Shown here: piece after piece, positions 45,931 through 58,668 of the stretch
Layout: the number at the start of each line of letters is the position of its first letter
How positions within the stretch are numbered: position 1 is the stretch's first letter
Source of the DNA: Corylus avellana
Lineage: Eukaryota > Streptophyta > Magnoliopsida > Fagales > Betulaceae
Direction: 5' to 3'
Assembly (NCBI RefSeq): GCF_901000735.1
Contig: NC_081543.1
Location: forward strand, 13,543,574-13,607,573
DNA: 64,000 nt
Notes under the pieces: model-generated
Told to the model about the DNA's origin: nothing
The model's input: only the letters and a program-made list of their open reading frames with translations
The model's database searches: none
Program-made: the position numbers and the translations under genes

Positions 45931-47387
45931 GATATTCATTTTTGCCTATATTCTATTATTCCGTCTTTTTTTTTTTTTTTTTTAACACTAATGATTTCCA
46001 GAACATCTTGGACAAGCCCAATTAATTTATTTCCTCTCAGGTTCTCTTATAGGTTATATTTGTAATTTTGATGTCGCTTTTTTTTTTCCTCTTGCATGTT
46101 CAATTCCCTCTCCATATATAAATTTTCAACTTTTTATTTTATTTTATTTTATTTTTATCTAATAAGTTTGCAACTTACTTGGCCTTTGCAGGCTATGCTG
46201 GTTAATTACATTGCTTTTACAATATTGCAACATCCTTTTCCATGAATCACAGATATGAGATATATATAAGTTAATATAAATACTTTTAATGTGAGGCTTA
46301 GCACTAGAGGCTTGTATATTACTATGAATTTTCTATTTTGAACAGCTTGGTGTTTCATAAATTTTATATATTTTATGTGATTATAGTGTTACGTACGTAC
46401 GTACCTAAAGTGGTATGAGAAACTAATAAGAATGATAATTCAGTAGATTTTTTAAAGAATTTATGAGTAATTAAAGGTGCTCACAACTCTTATAAATACA
46501 GTTCGAAAATTTTCTTGACCAATTTTAATTCTTTTGTTTCATGATAATGCGATATTTAAAGAACGAAATACAACTAAAATGAGAGTCACAAGAAAATAAA
46601 CTTTAACGTACTAACATTAAGAAATATGTTCCTATCGAACCCAATCAAGGGTGCATTTGGAGGGCATTTTGTACTGGAGACTAGTTTCTCAACTTCTCCT
46701 CTCCTTGGATCTTAATGGAAATACATATTAAATCAGATAAACATGCGGCATTCCATTAATCTGACAAGTGATTATTTTAAATGAAATTGACATTTAATTG
46801 ACAGTTGTTTGGTTTAAATTAAATTCTATGAAAAGAGGCTAATATCATGACATGTGGCATTCCATTAATCTGACAAGTGATTATTTTAAATGAAACTGTG
46901 CGTTTAAGTTTGTAAATCAAAACACACGTACCACCTTTTTCACATCGCTTCTAACTTGACACGTGACATTACATTTAATTGACAGTTGTTTAGTTTAAAT
47001 TAAACTCTACCAAGAGAGGTTAAATAACACCAAGCTTCAACACAACATCAAACCGTAATTTAAAGATGCCTATTTTCTCTGTTAAAATAATTGCTATCAT
47101 ACTTTATTTTATTATAATTCTTACATTTTATATTTAATTGTGAAATAATATTTAATTAGTAATCTTGAACTTAAAAAGATATCTAATACAAGTAATTGTC
47201 TTTTCTTTTTTTTTTTTGGTAAGAAATGATAGAATTGTAAACATCAAAAGACGTAGGAGTAAATGAAAAGACAAGTGGGCCCACATATTTGAGGTTTGAC
47301 GATTAAGCTAGAGGAAGAAATTATGAAGAAAAGCCACAAAGGAAAGAAAATTGGTGCATTCAACATGGGACCCACCACTTAAGAGTG

Positions 47388-49160
47388 GTATTTCATTTAA
47401 ACCACTCATTTTCGAAGCCTAGACCCGCTGCTAATTTTGCTAGATGATGAGCTGCGAAATTGGCATTTCGGCCTACATGCTTAACCTCCCAGCTGCTAAA
47501 ACCGTTGAGCAAAGATTTAGCATCCGCCGCAAGGTGTCCAAATCTGCTCCAGTTTTCTTCTCGTGTGTTCATCGCGTCCACTACGTTTTTGGCATCACCT
47601 TCTAGGCTGATAATATTCACACCAATTGCTCGACAAAAACGCAGTGCATGGATAGCTGCTAAAGCTTCCGCAGCTGATGGATTAAAAGCCCCTTGACTGG
47701 TACTACATCTGGCAGCAATGACTCTGCCTTCATGATCTCTGATGATCACGCCCATTCCTATTCTTCCGTATTTTACATCCAACACAGCGTCCCAGTTAGC
47801 CTGCAGTCTGCCCTGTGGAGGTGCTTGCCATGTTGCATCTTCTTTGCTTCCCTAGACTTCTTGCACTGGAGGCTCACTACTGTTGGCCTGACCAAACTCG
47901 GAGATTGCGTTTTTCACCTTCTGGATCAGCAAATTTGGATGGCTAAAAGCTCCCCCGTGAATAACTTCATTCCTCCTAAGCCACAATTGCCGAGATAGTC
48001 CAATAAAAAACTTAACTTCTTCCTCGTTAGCAGTTTTCAACACCTCCTCCAGCACCTTAATAAAAGATAACCCCTTAATAGAACTCTTATGAAATTTTTT
48101 GCAGCTTGACCCCCACGCATCCATGGCAGAGGAACATTCCCATAACACATGGGTGGATGTCTCAACGTCTCTCTCACAAATCGGGCACCGCGGATCCTGC
48201 ACTATTTTCCTTCTCAAAAGATTATCCCTAGTAGGTAGAATATTATGGCAAGCTCTCCATAAATTTTTTTTTTTTCACACTAGGGATATGTAATTTCCAA
48301 ATCCGCTGCCACACTTCACTCTTGTGCATACCCATAGAACAGCCAGCCTTGTATCTATCCTCCACTTCTTTAGCCAAATGATAGGCGCTCTTAACTGAAA
48401 AGAGCCCGTTTACCGTACCGCTCCAAATCAGCAAATCCGCTTGATTAGTACAGTTAAGCGGAATTGATTTTATGGCTTCCACTTCATCCTCTCTAAAAAG
48501 ATTTACCAAAAGATTACAATCCCACCAGCCCTTTCCTTATCAATAAGCTCACATACCTTGGCATTTTCATACCCTTGTCGTGTAGGAGATTGGATAAAGA
48601 GGTTGTGCCGAGTGGGAACCCAACGATCTCCCCGAATGCGGACCATCTCCCCATTTCCGATCCTCCAACACAATCCTTCTTTCAATAATGCCTGCGAACT
48701 CCAAATACTCCTCCATGCGTACGAAGGTTTTGAACCAATATTCGCATCCAAAACCTCTTTATTGGGAAAATATTTCGCCTTCATTATTTTTGCAACCAAG
48801 CTGTCCGGTGTTTTCCAGAGACGCCAATATTGCTTAGCCAAAAAAGCCTTGTTAAAACAAGAGAACTCTCTAAAACCCATTCCTCCCTTCTCTTTATTGT
48901 CTCCTAATCGTTCCCAACTCATCCAGTGAATGCGGGCTCATTGCTTTTATGCCCCCACCAAAATTTCTGCATAATTGAATTTATATTGGAACATAATGCT
49001 TTCGGAAGCAAGATGACACTCATGCTATATATCGGTATAGCTAGCACCACTGTCTTCAAAAAAATTTCCTTCCCCGCTTGCGATAAAAATCTTAGCTTCC
49101 AATCTTTCAGTCGTTTTTCAATCCGGTCAATAATGGTCTTGAATTCATTGAATTGATGAT
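47388..49160 (-). mobile_element. 5'-truncated LINE, RT C-terminus, zinc-binding domain and RNase H
   Basis: Minus strand: 48922-48503 gives KEKGGMGFREFSCFN, LAKQYWRLWKT and PSYAWRSIW. A frameshift leads to 48509-48243 (VKSAYHLAKEVEDR). After a T-tract disruption, 48217-47852 gives the zinc-binding part (RCPICERDVETSTHVLWECS). 47785-47393 gives RNase H (RIGMGVIIRDHEGRVIAARC, SLEGDAKNVVDAM, FAAHHLAKLA). It is a different LINE from that at 32915-34740 but the same plant L1-like clade by domain order. It replaces about 115 bases of the unit; no poly(A) tail is visible at its 3' end. Confidence 0.88.
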
Positions 49161-49321
49161 TTTAAAGTCACTTGTAAGTAAAAAAATTGTGTAAAAAAAA
49201 AAGATTAAGTGTACTATTTCTCAACAAGAATAATAAGAGAATAAGTTGGACAACAAGGGTCATATGACTCATATCACTCTAAAAATTCCTCATATGTCAC
49301 TCCAAAAATAATATGCCTTTT

Positions 49322-50357
49322 AAAATGCTAAACAAAGCACGTGTCTTCCCAAATAGTAATGAAGAAAGAAGTGGAAAATAATTATGAGTGAACAAAAGAT
49401 GGGATGTCTCATGTCTGCAACCATTAAACAAGCAAGGTGCATTTCTGAATCTCTGATGTTATTGAAAAATTGCCATATAAGTAATTAAGAAGATAAGAAC
49501 AAAAAGATAGCCTATAAGAAACTAATTGTTACGTGACTAGAAGTTGGTAGAAAAGTTGGTAGAAGTAATGTAGACTCTAGTGCTTGTTATTTCCTTCGTA
49601 TAATATGTTAGTACATATTATTTCATTGGAATTTGAGAGTAATAGTTTTGGGTAAAGTCCACTTTACCCCTCAACCTACCACCCCAATGATAATTTACCC
49701 TCAAACTATCAATTGCGATAATTTACCCCGTAAACTATCAAAACAATGACAATGTACCCCCCAATGCTAGCAAAGTGACAAAATTACCCCTATAAAATTT
49801 TGAAAATTACATAGGTTAGAGGATATTTTCTCCATACCAGTTTGGAAGAAATTTATGTCATTTTTGTTTTTATTTTACTAAGGGTAATTCGTCATTTTGT
49901 TAAAAGTTGGGGTACATTATTATTGTTTTGGTAGTTTGAGGGATAAATTGTCACAATTGATAATTTGATAAGTAAATTATTATTAGGGTGGTAGTTTGAG
50001 GGGGTAAAGTAAACTTTACCCAAAACTATTACTCTCAAATTCCAATGAAATAATAAGTACTAACATTTTATATGAAGGAAATAACAAGTGCTAAAGTCTA
50101 CATTACTTCTACCAACTTCTAGCCACGTAACAATTAGCTTTTTATAGGCTAACTTTTTGTTCTTATCTTCTTAGTTACTTATATGGCAATTTTTCAATAA
50201 CATCAGAGATTCAGAAATGTGCCTTGCTTGTTTAGTGGTTCCAGACATGAGACATTCCATCTTTTGTTCACTCATAATTATTTCCCACTTCTTTCACTTC
50301 TTTTCCCTACATTTAAGGATCCCTAGCTGGGAAGACACGTGCTTTGTTTAGCATTTT
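49322..50357. mobile_element. 1-kb near-complete palindrome, copy 2
   Basis: Same element as 29728-30772 with substitutions and small indels. The terminal AAAATGCTAAACAAAGCACG is again matched at both ends. Confidence 0.85.
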
Positions 50358-51002
50358 GATTAACATCAAAAGATATGACAAAAGAAAATTTAATCCAAAA
50401 TTTCTTGACATAACCATTTTAACACAAATCACATTTTCCTAAGAATTAATATGGCATTTCATTAAGTTCTAGACCATGTAATCTATTCTGCAAATTCTAC
50501 TCATAAACAATTGGGAAACTCGCAAATCTATCATAGGAAGCATGAACAAAAAACTGGAGGCAATTGGCATAGTACACCATGCATGGCAGTGCCAATAGTC
50601 GTTTGTGATCAAACCCAAACCCTTGAACCCAAATGGCCTAAAAATTTCAATTTCTGATCAAACCCAGTAACCAAAAAGATAAAGATTTTCTTTCCCTTAT
50701 TCCCTTCCATTTCCTTTTATTTTCCCCCAACAAAACAAACCTCAAAAACCACAAAACTTTAAAATTAGGCCAAAAATTCAAAATTCTCATCAACTCCATA
50801 AAAAACGTTGCGAGTTGTACTGATGTAACGCATAACGGATTCTGTCAAATTTTTTAATGATAGTATCCTCTTTGTTTTGTTTTTTGTTTTTTTTTTCTTA
50901 CCTCCATCAGTGTTTTGTCACTTTTAAATATCATGAAGCTATTTGTCGCATCTCCATACCACAAAGACAAAAAAATACATTTTCCCTAATTTGTTTGTTA
51001 AA
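50358..51002. repeat. Cluster-unit spacer without the retroposed insertion
   Basis: Matches 30773-31102 joined directly to 32028-32350, showing the pre-insertion state. Unit homology stops at 51000 near TTTGTTTGTTA. Confidence 0.75.
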
Positions 51003-51045
51003 CTACAAAAAAAATGGCATTTTCTGACGTGGCTGCAGTATAAGT
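51003..51045. mobile_element. CACTA-like terminal fragment
   Basis: ACTACAAAAAAAATGGC followed by TTTTCTGACGTGGC. A CTACAA-type end followed by TGACGTGGC resembles CACTA termini and the subterminal repeats at 57668-57995. It sits where the P3 promoter should be. Confidence 0.4.
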
Positions 51046-51051
51046 TTTTTT

Positions 51052-51380
51052 GCTGGCTCAAGCCAACCCCCTCCACCACCCCCCCACTACTGTCAACGTA
51101 CGTGTCCCGTACCCATTCCCCCACTACTGTCAATAAAGATGGTTGCGAATATTTCCTTTAATCATAAAGGCTCTCATCAGCAATACCAGAAATCTCCTCC
51201 CATTACTACACTTACCAGAATATATATCTGGTGCCACAGAAAGATCAGAGGAAGAAAACAAATAGGAGAATATGTTTGGAATTTGCTTACCGGCCACGAG
51301 GGTTTGCCACATGGGGGAATGGGTAGGGGACACGTATGTCGACAGTAGTGGGGGGAATTGGCTTGAGCCAGGAGAATTGG
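51052..51380. mobile_element. TIR element at the P3 junction
   Basis: Same inverted arms as in P1 and P2 (GGCTCAAGCCAAC; right end GGCTTGAGCCAGGAGAATTG). Confidence 0.65.
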
Positions 51381-51896
51381 GGTTATATACAAGTGCATCC
51401 TCGATATTACCTGGTGAAGCTTTTACTTCTATTTCTGTTTATGATGTAGAACAATTCGGTGTTAATCTTACCATTGCTCAGGTCATTAATGCGTCCATGG
51501 CCATCTCCAATCCTCCAACTTTTGTTAATGTTAACAATAATTAATTAATTATGGAACCAATTTGTATTTGTTTATCTTTGGTAGGATAAATCAACTGAAA
51601 ATTGGTGGTTGAAACTTGCTGAATACTCATTGGGATATTGGCCAAAGGAGATATTCACTCATTTAGCTACCAAAGCGTCCTCTATTCGATACGGCGGAGC
51701 AACTTTTTCTCCACACCCAATATACCTAATCTGGTACCAATGGAGAATGGTTTTCTTCCTATTGGCTTCGCCCCGTTGAAAGCAGGTCTTTATGTACATG
51801 TTCAAATAATGAAAGCTATAACCAATTGGTTGACATTGATTCCAAAATGATTCCTAGTTTTCATGAGATTGGTGCACAATGTTATGATTTTGTTCG
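51381..51896 (+). pseudogene. P3: promoterless neprosin exon 6-7 pseudogene
   Basis: Exon 6' 51381-51481 lacks one base in ATTACCTGGTG, shifting the frame inside the YY-GEA motif. Exon 7' from 51595 carries YWPKEIFTHLA, then the same CA insertion in CTCCACACCC as P2. Unlike P1 and P2, its upstream neprosin promoter has been lost, replaced by spacer DNA and a CACTA-like scar. Confidence 0.88.
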
Positions 51897-52067
51897 GAGT
51901 AATGCTGGGTATCATCTTTTTATCCTCCTAAAATTTTCCTAAAGCTGATGTAGCTTTTGAAATTACCATTAGATTTTAGATGAATTATACTTGAATTTTA
52001 ATTCAATGGTAATTTTGAAAGCCACGTCAACTGTATGAAGATAAAAATATGATACCTAACATTACTC
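51897..52067. mobile_element. Mutator-like MITE, P3 copy
   Basis: Same location and flanks as in P1 and P2. Confidence 0.65.
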
Positions 52068-52229
52068 TTTTGTTTCTATCAACCATTATGAAATTATTAC
52101 CATATTAATTTTGATGGATCCATTTCTATGAAATGCATAAACTTTAAAAAGAATTTTAATTTTTTTGTGATATTTTTACAATTTAATGCAGCGGCCCAAG
52201 ATTAAAAAGTAGATGTCATAGCAAAGAAA

Positions 52230-52411
52230 AGAGACGGTCTTTTCAAGGGACAAACCTTTCGTAAAGTCTAAAATACCCATAAAAATTGCTAAACATTTAG
52301 ACTACATTGATTAATGGTTAGATGAGGAAGGTTATGGATGTCGTTGTGAAGAAAGTAATGGGTTATGTTTCAAAGGTGCGGTGGCTGATCCATCTAGGCA
52401 TTACGGTTAAT
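52230..52411 (+). pseudogene. Unrecognised exon-like sequence, copy 3
   Basis: Same as 36220-36408 with a TAA before WLDEEGYGCRCEES. Confidence 0.3.
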
Positions 52412-52943
52412 CAAAATGTCAATACTCAAAAGTATCCACATTCGCTTAGATGGGGTTATTGATAGGGATATGTATGGCATTATAGAAGAAGTGAGGGATA
52501 ATTAGGAACATTAAGGTAATTTGATGGTCATAAAGTGGGGAGGATTTTGAAAATAAGCTTACTATCATAAAATGTACAATATGAGAGATGGAACCACTTC
52601 CAAAATAAGCTTTCGTTGGTGGTCGGGGGTGGACCACCCCATAATATGAGTATGAGTAGTTTGACTTTTTATTAAACTTGATTAATTGGTTGAGTGAATA
52701 GAGTAGGGTGGACAAAGTCAAATCCCAAAAACATGTCCAATTCATCAAATTACTTAGAGCACGAATATGAATAATTAACAAAAGAAACCATTTCAAGAAA
52801 ATACTTAATAAAACCCTCACCAATGCCAAAAAGCAACCAATTAATCATCCAGTTAAATATAAATTTAAAAGAAGAATACATGTCTATAACTTCATCTTAA
52901 TTATTATTGAACCACCCATCCTACATTGACGAGATTAAATTGA

Positions 52944-55107
52944 TCATGTCCTTAACATGCATGATCCTCCAGGACCTCCAAAGTTGAAGGATTTCCCCAT
53001 ATTAACAATATCACTGACATCTACCAAGCCATAACATTGTCCACCAATGTCATGAAAATTATGAATCATTTCGGAATTAATGTCAATGAATGGGTTATCC
53101 GCTTTCATCATTTGAACACGTATAAAAAGACCTGCTTTCAAGGGGGCAAAGTCAACAGGAAGAAAACCATTCCCCATTGGTACCGGAGTACGTATATTGG
53201 GTGGAGAAAAAGTTACTCCGCCATATCGAATAGAGGACGCTCCGGTAGCTAAATGAGTGAATATCTCCTTTGGCCAGTATCCCAATGAGTCATTACCAAC
53301 TTTCAACCACCAATTTCCAGTTGATTTATCCTGCCGAAGATAAACAAATATAAATAGGTTCCATAATTAATTAATTAATTAATTGTTGTTAACATTAACA
53401 AAAGTAGGAGAATCGGAGATGGCCATGGATGCATTAATTACCTGAGCAATGGTAAGATTAACAGCGAATTGTTGTCCATCATAAACAGAAATTTCAGTAA
53501 GAGCATCACCGGGGAAATATTGGCGATGCACTTGTATATAACCTGGACATCGTGCATTGTAACAGCCATGTTTATACCCATCTACCTGCAATATTAATTC
53601 ATATATATCATGTTCTAATGGGTTCAATTAAAGTATCTTTCATAAGAGACAAAGGGATTACTTGGAAGGACAAGAAATTATTAATCTATTCGATCTTTAC
53701 CGTCCAAAATGTCGTAAGATGCGTGTCATTGTCAAAATACGTTCCAGGATGCACCTATTACAAATAACATCACACATACGCTATAATATATAAGGTGGAA
53801 AGGAGAAATATATATATATATATCTGTGTGTGTGTGTGATTGATGACTTACTGCCCATCCAGCTTCAATGGTGTTTGGTCCATTCTGAACCCAAATTTGA
53901 GCTTTACTGTATTGGCCGCTTACTTTCACTTGTGGATTATTAACCACGATTAATGCCCTTGCTCCATGGTAAGTCGCAGCGTCCGTTGTGTTAACACTTA
54001 CAGACTAACTCAAATAATAATAGAAAAATGATAAGTAATTGCATAATAATAAAAATCTTATTATTATTATTATTATTATCAATTAATGTATCTTCCCTTG
54101 GCGAAAACAATTTCGGTAGTTGTAAATTACGTACTCTTTCATTGAATAAAAACATAGTTCTAATTAATCATTACTTAAATCATCTTCTTCTCGCTTGGAA
54201 GTTGGAAGATTGTTAAACATGCATATTATCATGCATGGTTTTTCTGGTTTCAAAAAACTCAAGAATGCCACGTAAAAACTTACATATTCGCCGGGAATAT
54301 TACTTGCATATGTGTGAAAGCTTCCACCTTGAGATTCTGAGAAAGAGTTCTTGAAATCATGAGTTTGGCCCTCATGAACTCTAGTTCTTTGTATTGGTAC
54401 CATTCCTGGTGGGCAACCCATATCCACAAATTGGCTTTTTGAGAAAACTTCATTTGTCTTGCTTCTTGTTGAGAAACTTGGGTTCATCTAAATTAACAAT
54501 TTAGGATATTAATTAATATATTATGATCAATTTTCTGGAGGCCGTATCGAGATGAAAAAGAATGTTGAAAGAATAAGATTAATATATTTGCAATTAATTA
54601 CCTGAATTTTGTGATTCTTAAGCAAAGGATGATCAAAAGCAGGCTGCTTATAGATATCCACACAATCGAACCCACCAACATCACGTGGCTGCACATGAAA
54701 ACAGCAAATTAAAGAGATCTAATATATAACAGTATCCTCATGAAATATCAATCATACTGGAACGTCATAAAAGTTAAACATTCTATGTTATATAGTACTA
54801 TTGCATTGGAATAATGAATAAACTTAAGAAATATTTGTATTCTAAGAACTCTAATTGGACAAACTAAAGATAAATTCTAACATAAACTTGTATTCTGGAA
54901 TTGAACTTTTGCTATCTCTTTTCTTAATTTTCTCGATTGTTTTTGTCATTTGAGCAAAAGGATATTGACATGCATGTACATGTTTTTCATAAATATTTTG
55001 AGTACCTGAATTGCGTTGACTAATTGGTCATCCAACATGCTTCTTCCAGCATCAACTCCATAGAAGCTAACAATTACACCAAGAATTACTAACATAAACA
55101 GAGCCAT
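52944..55107 (-). CDS. D: secreted neprosin-domain (DUF239) peptidase-family protein, intact
   Basis: Seven exons on the minus strand: 55107-55006 (102), 54688-54602 (87), 54487-54284 (204), 54004-53852 (153), 53754-53701 (54), 53585-53442 (144) and 53330-52944 (387). All are phase 0 with GT-AG borders, totalling 1131 bases and 376 residues. Signal peptide MALFMLVILGVIVSFYGVDA, then the activation-peptide domain (CVDIYKQPAFDHPLL) and neprosin domain (NTIEAGW, GCYNARCPG, GYWPKEIFTHLATGASSIRY, GGPGGSC). It differs from B by scattered substitutions, for example FAPLKAGLFIRVQ versus FALGKAGLFVCVQ and DNPF versus DNQF. Likely an extracellular or vacuolar glutamic peptidase by family; substrate unknown. 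The ATG chosen is the only one that gives a signal peptide. Confidence 0.92.
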
Positions 55108-55158
55108 AGTACTTGTTAAGCCAATTCTCTCTCAGATAATATCAAAAGTTGTACGAGG

Positions 55159-55166
55159 TATATATA
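55159..55166 (-). promoter_or_regulatory. TATA box of gene D
   Basis: TATATATA about 52 bases upstream of the start codon, unexpanded, as in pseudogene A. Confidence 0.55.
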
Positions 55167-55503
55167 GAATAAAAGGTTTGGCCTGACCACGGTGAAAAAA
55201 TTACTGAAATTATAACTAGATCTCTATATATTAATGTTTTCCATGCCGAGCTATATATATGTTATATTATAGTGAATGAATTTATCATTTTACCATATTT
55301 AGAAGCTTCTTAATTAATATTTTTCTTTATTGATTGTATTTCATTTGATTCCATATGATCGAGTTAGCATAATCTTAAATTTGAAAATAATTTTATTACA
55401 TAAATTAATGAACGCGCCCCGACAATGGATTGTCTCCATTCCGGTCCATATGAAATTTCTTAACAAACGTTTTAAAATCAAACATTTACTTTAAGGACTT
55501 TTA

Positions 55504-55847
55504 GGGTCCGTTTGGGATTGCGATTTCAATAAGTACGATTTTAAAAATTGTGTTTTTAAAAATTACGTTTTTGAAATCGCTACTTTTTAAAATCGTAAAG
55601 GCGTTTGGTAAAACATGTTAAAAAGTTTTTTTTTTATTATTAAATATTTGTTATGAGAAATCGTAATTTTGTTTTAAATTCATGCCTTTTTCAAATAAGC
55701 ACCCTTAATCTGCTTATAAAAATTGTAGATTTTTTTTTAAAAAAAAATTAAATGCTTTTTAAATCGCAATGCCAAACGACTTACGTTTTGCGATATCTTT
55801 TAAAAACGCAAATTATTTTTTACGAAATCGCAATCTCAAACACACCC
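55504..55847. mobile_element. PIF/Harbinger-like MITE, D copy
   Basis: 344 bp, starting GGGTCCGTTTGGGATTGCGA and ending AATCGCAATCTCAAACACAC then CC. It is flanked by TTA at 55501-55503 and TTA at 55848-55850. The 3-base TTA target and GGGTCCGTTTGG end fit PIF/Harbinger. Confidence 0.8.
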
Positions 55848-56106
55848 TTAATTGGAAACAATCAAAATCTAAGTAAAGAAACTAAACCCTTTAATTCAGG
55901 TATAATTGGGATTCCCTCAAATTTCTTTCAAATTTGAGATTTGCTTATTATTAAATCTTAGTCATGCTTGGAATAGTGTTTGTACGTAGTGTAATGTGCA
56001 AGAGCCACGTACAAGGTTGGGGACGAGTGTCCCCTAAAGAATTTTAACAAATTTTCAAAAACATTAATTTTACTATTATCTCTCATATTTCACATTTTGT
56101 TCCCTC

Positions 56107-56742
56107 CAAGTTACTTTTTCACCCCTCGAAAAGCAAAGTTGAAGTCTATTAAGCGGAGACCCACGTACAAGCTGGCCTCCCAAGAATTTTTAGAAATCCT
56201 TCCAAAAACACTATTAATTTCACCTTTTGTTTTCCAAATTACTTTTTTACCCCTCAACTGACAATTTAAAGTCTACTCTTAAATAAAATTATTTCTTAAT
56301 TTATGATCAACTTGTTTTTTCCACTGCACGAAGAAGTGAAAATATATATATATATAAAAGAGCAACCCAAACAAAAGTTGCTCTTTTAAATTAATTATTT
56401 GTGAATATATATTATTTTTGTTACATATTTTAATTGTATGAAATAGATAATTCCGTTAGTTATACCATATATTTATATATATATAGAGAGAGAGAGAGAG
56501 GTTTTTAATATTTTCACTTCCTTGTGCATGGAAAAAGCAAGTTGATCATAAATTAAGCAACGATTTTATTTAAAGAGTAGACTTTAACTTGTCAGTTGAG
56601 CGGTAAAAAAGTAATTTGGAAAACAAAAAGTGAAATTAATAGTGTTTTTGAAGGATCTCTAAAAATTCTTGGGAGGCCTTGTACGTGGGTCTCCGCTTAA
56701 TAGACTTCAACTTTGCTCTTCGAGGGGTGAAAAAGTAACTTG
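56107..56742. mobile_element. Long foldback element, copy 4, shortened loop
   Basis: Arms as in 27200-27991, but the loop has lost about 150 bases and gained a (TA)n(GA)n run near 56474-56500. Confidence 0.8.
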
Positions 56743-57060
56743 GATATTCATTTTTGCCTATATTCTATTATTCCGTCTTTTTTTTTTTTTTTTTTTAACA
56801 CTAATGATTTCCAGAACATCTTGGACAAGCCCATTTAATTTATTTCCTATCAGGTTCTAACATAGGTTATATTTGTAATTTTGATGTCGCTTTTTTTTCT
56901 CTTGCATGTTCAATTCCCTCTCCATATATAAATTTTCAATTTTTTTTTTTTTTTTAAATTTTTTATCTAGTAAGTTTTCAACTTACTTGGCCTTTGCAGG
57001 CTATGCTGGTTAATTACGTTGCTTTTACAATATTGCAACATCCTTTTCCATGAATCACAG
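56743..57060. repeat. Right end of the neprosin cluster unit
   Basis: Matches 27992-28320 and then stops after CATGAATCACAGAT; beyond 57060 the sequence is unrelated. This marks the right limit of the duplicated cluster in this window. Confidence 0.7.
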
Positions 57061-57655
57061 ATTCGAGTCGCTGAATTGAGCAACTCGAATTCCAAATACA
57101 ACATGCCATAAAATCAAGGAGATTGTTGGGGTAAAAGTGGAAGTTGCTGTCCCCATGGCTGCTTGCATCTCTTGACTGACCAAGTTTCTCTTTCAAGATT
57201 GTGAAAGTGAGTTAAAAACGAATGAGATTTCCCTGAGCATATCAAAACTTCAAGAGCACTGAAATTAATGAAGCTTTAACGTGAAAATTTCTTGCTTTCA
57301 TGTATGTTGTACAACAATTTAATAGTTGATTGCCTTCCTTTTGAACTGTCTGATCGGCATATTAACAACTGAAATCAAAAGACTTTCCATATGGTTCTTT
57401 CATGCCATCATTTCAAACAATAGCATACAGAGTAGACCTACTAGCTAAAAAGCCAGGGATTAGGTCATCCAAGTGTAAAAATTCCAGTGAAAAATAAATA
57501 AATAAATCCGAGACTTCTAGCAATTCTGTGTTCTTGAGTATTTCGGTTGCAAAGATGGACATCTTTCATTCATATGTAGATATGGTTCCTTCGAATTTTA
57601 CCCAGGTAATTCCATTCGATACTTCCCTCGAATTTGACAAAAAGGGAGCTTCATG
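57061..57655. other. Single-copy DNA right of the cluster, no gene recognised
   Basis: A 60-codon minus-strand frame (57196-57014) has no recognisable content. A short plus-strand frame at 57555 ends at an apparent GTAATT donor, but nothing supports it as an exon. Confidence 0.4.
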
Positions 57656-57667
57656 AAGGGGATTTTC

Positions 57668-57995
57668 TGACGTGGCAAACAGTGTCTTTTTTTTGCCACG
57701 TCAGTAATTACTGACGTGCGAATTTGACACGTCAGCAAAATTATTTTCTGACGTGTCAAAGTTAACACGTCAGGATTTTCTGACGTGTTAATTCTTGACG
57801 CGTCAGTAAAAATTTAACCAAATTTAATTTTGACGCAAATTTTTTAATTAGAAATAAAAATTATTAATTTCTGACGTGCCAACATTCGGCACGTCAGAAA
57901 TTGCTGACGTGTCAAAATGACACGTCAGCAATTTCTGACGTGTCCAAAACGACACATCAGCAATTTCTGACGTGTCAAAACGACACGTCAGAAAT
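57668..57995. repeat. TGACGTG hairpin array (CACTA-like subterminal repeats)
   Basis: More than 15 copies of CTGACGTG or its complement CACGTCAG, mostly as facing pairs a few bases apart (CTGACGTGTC ... GACACGTCAG). Such clustered short inverted motifs are typical of CACTA (En/Spm) subterminal regions, where the transposase binds. The ACGT core is also a bZIP site. No terminal CACTA and no transposase frame seen. Confidence 0.6.
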
Positions 57996-58660
57996 TTTTA
58001 TTTCTATAATTATTATTATGTTTATTATTATTATTATTATTTTTGTTTTCTTTTGGTTTTTTGTTTTTGTTTATACAACTTATTTAATATTTATATACTT
58101 CAATATGCCTAATGCATGTTAATTACTTAATTTTATTATTTTAAGGAGATTCCAAAATATTGAACGAGCTAAATTATAGGATAATGTACGTTATATATCC
58201 TTAATTTAGGTTTGACGTACACGTACATGTCATTTTTATAACTTTGATTTGGAAAATTTGCTTTACAAAACCAATCATTCCAAAACATATTATATATATA
58301 TATATAAACATGTCGATATACTATTTTTGTATAAAATGTCATTTTCAATTAATTTGGAGATATTGGAACTTCAAGGGATGAAAACACAAAATCTTTTGTG
58401 ATTAAATACTATATATTAATTTACAAACCTTTTTTCTTCTTCTTTGATTTTTGAAAAATACTTAGATTAATATTAGAACCTTTGCTATAATTAAGTTAAT
58501 TACAATATATTATATATTATACTTACAATAATTAAATACTATATACTTAGAATATTATATTTATAGGATATAATTAAGTATATTAACGTACTTAATTATA
58601 TATATCATACAATTATATTTATAAATATAATACAAATATATAACTTATATATATATATAT
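57996..58660. other. AT-rich DNA between the hairpin arrays
   Basis: AT-rich with TA and TTA tracts. No coding frame. Confidence 0.5.
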
Positions 58661-58668
58661 ACATAATT

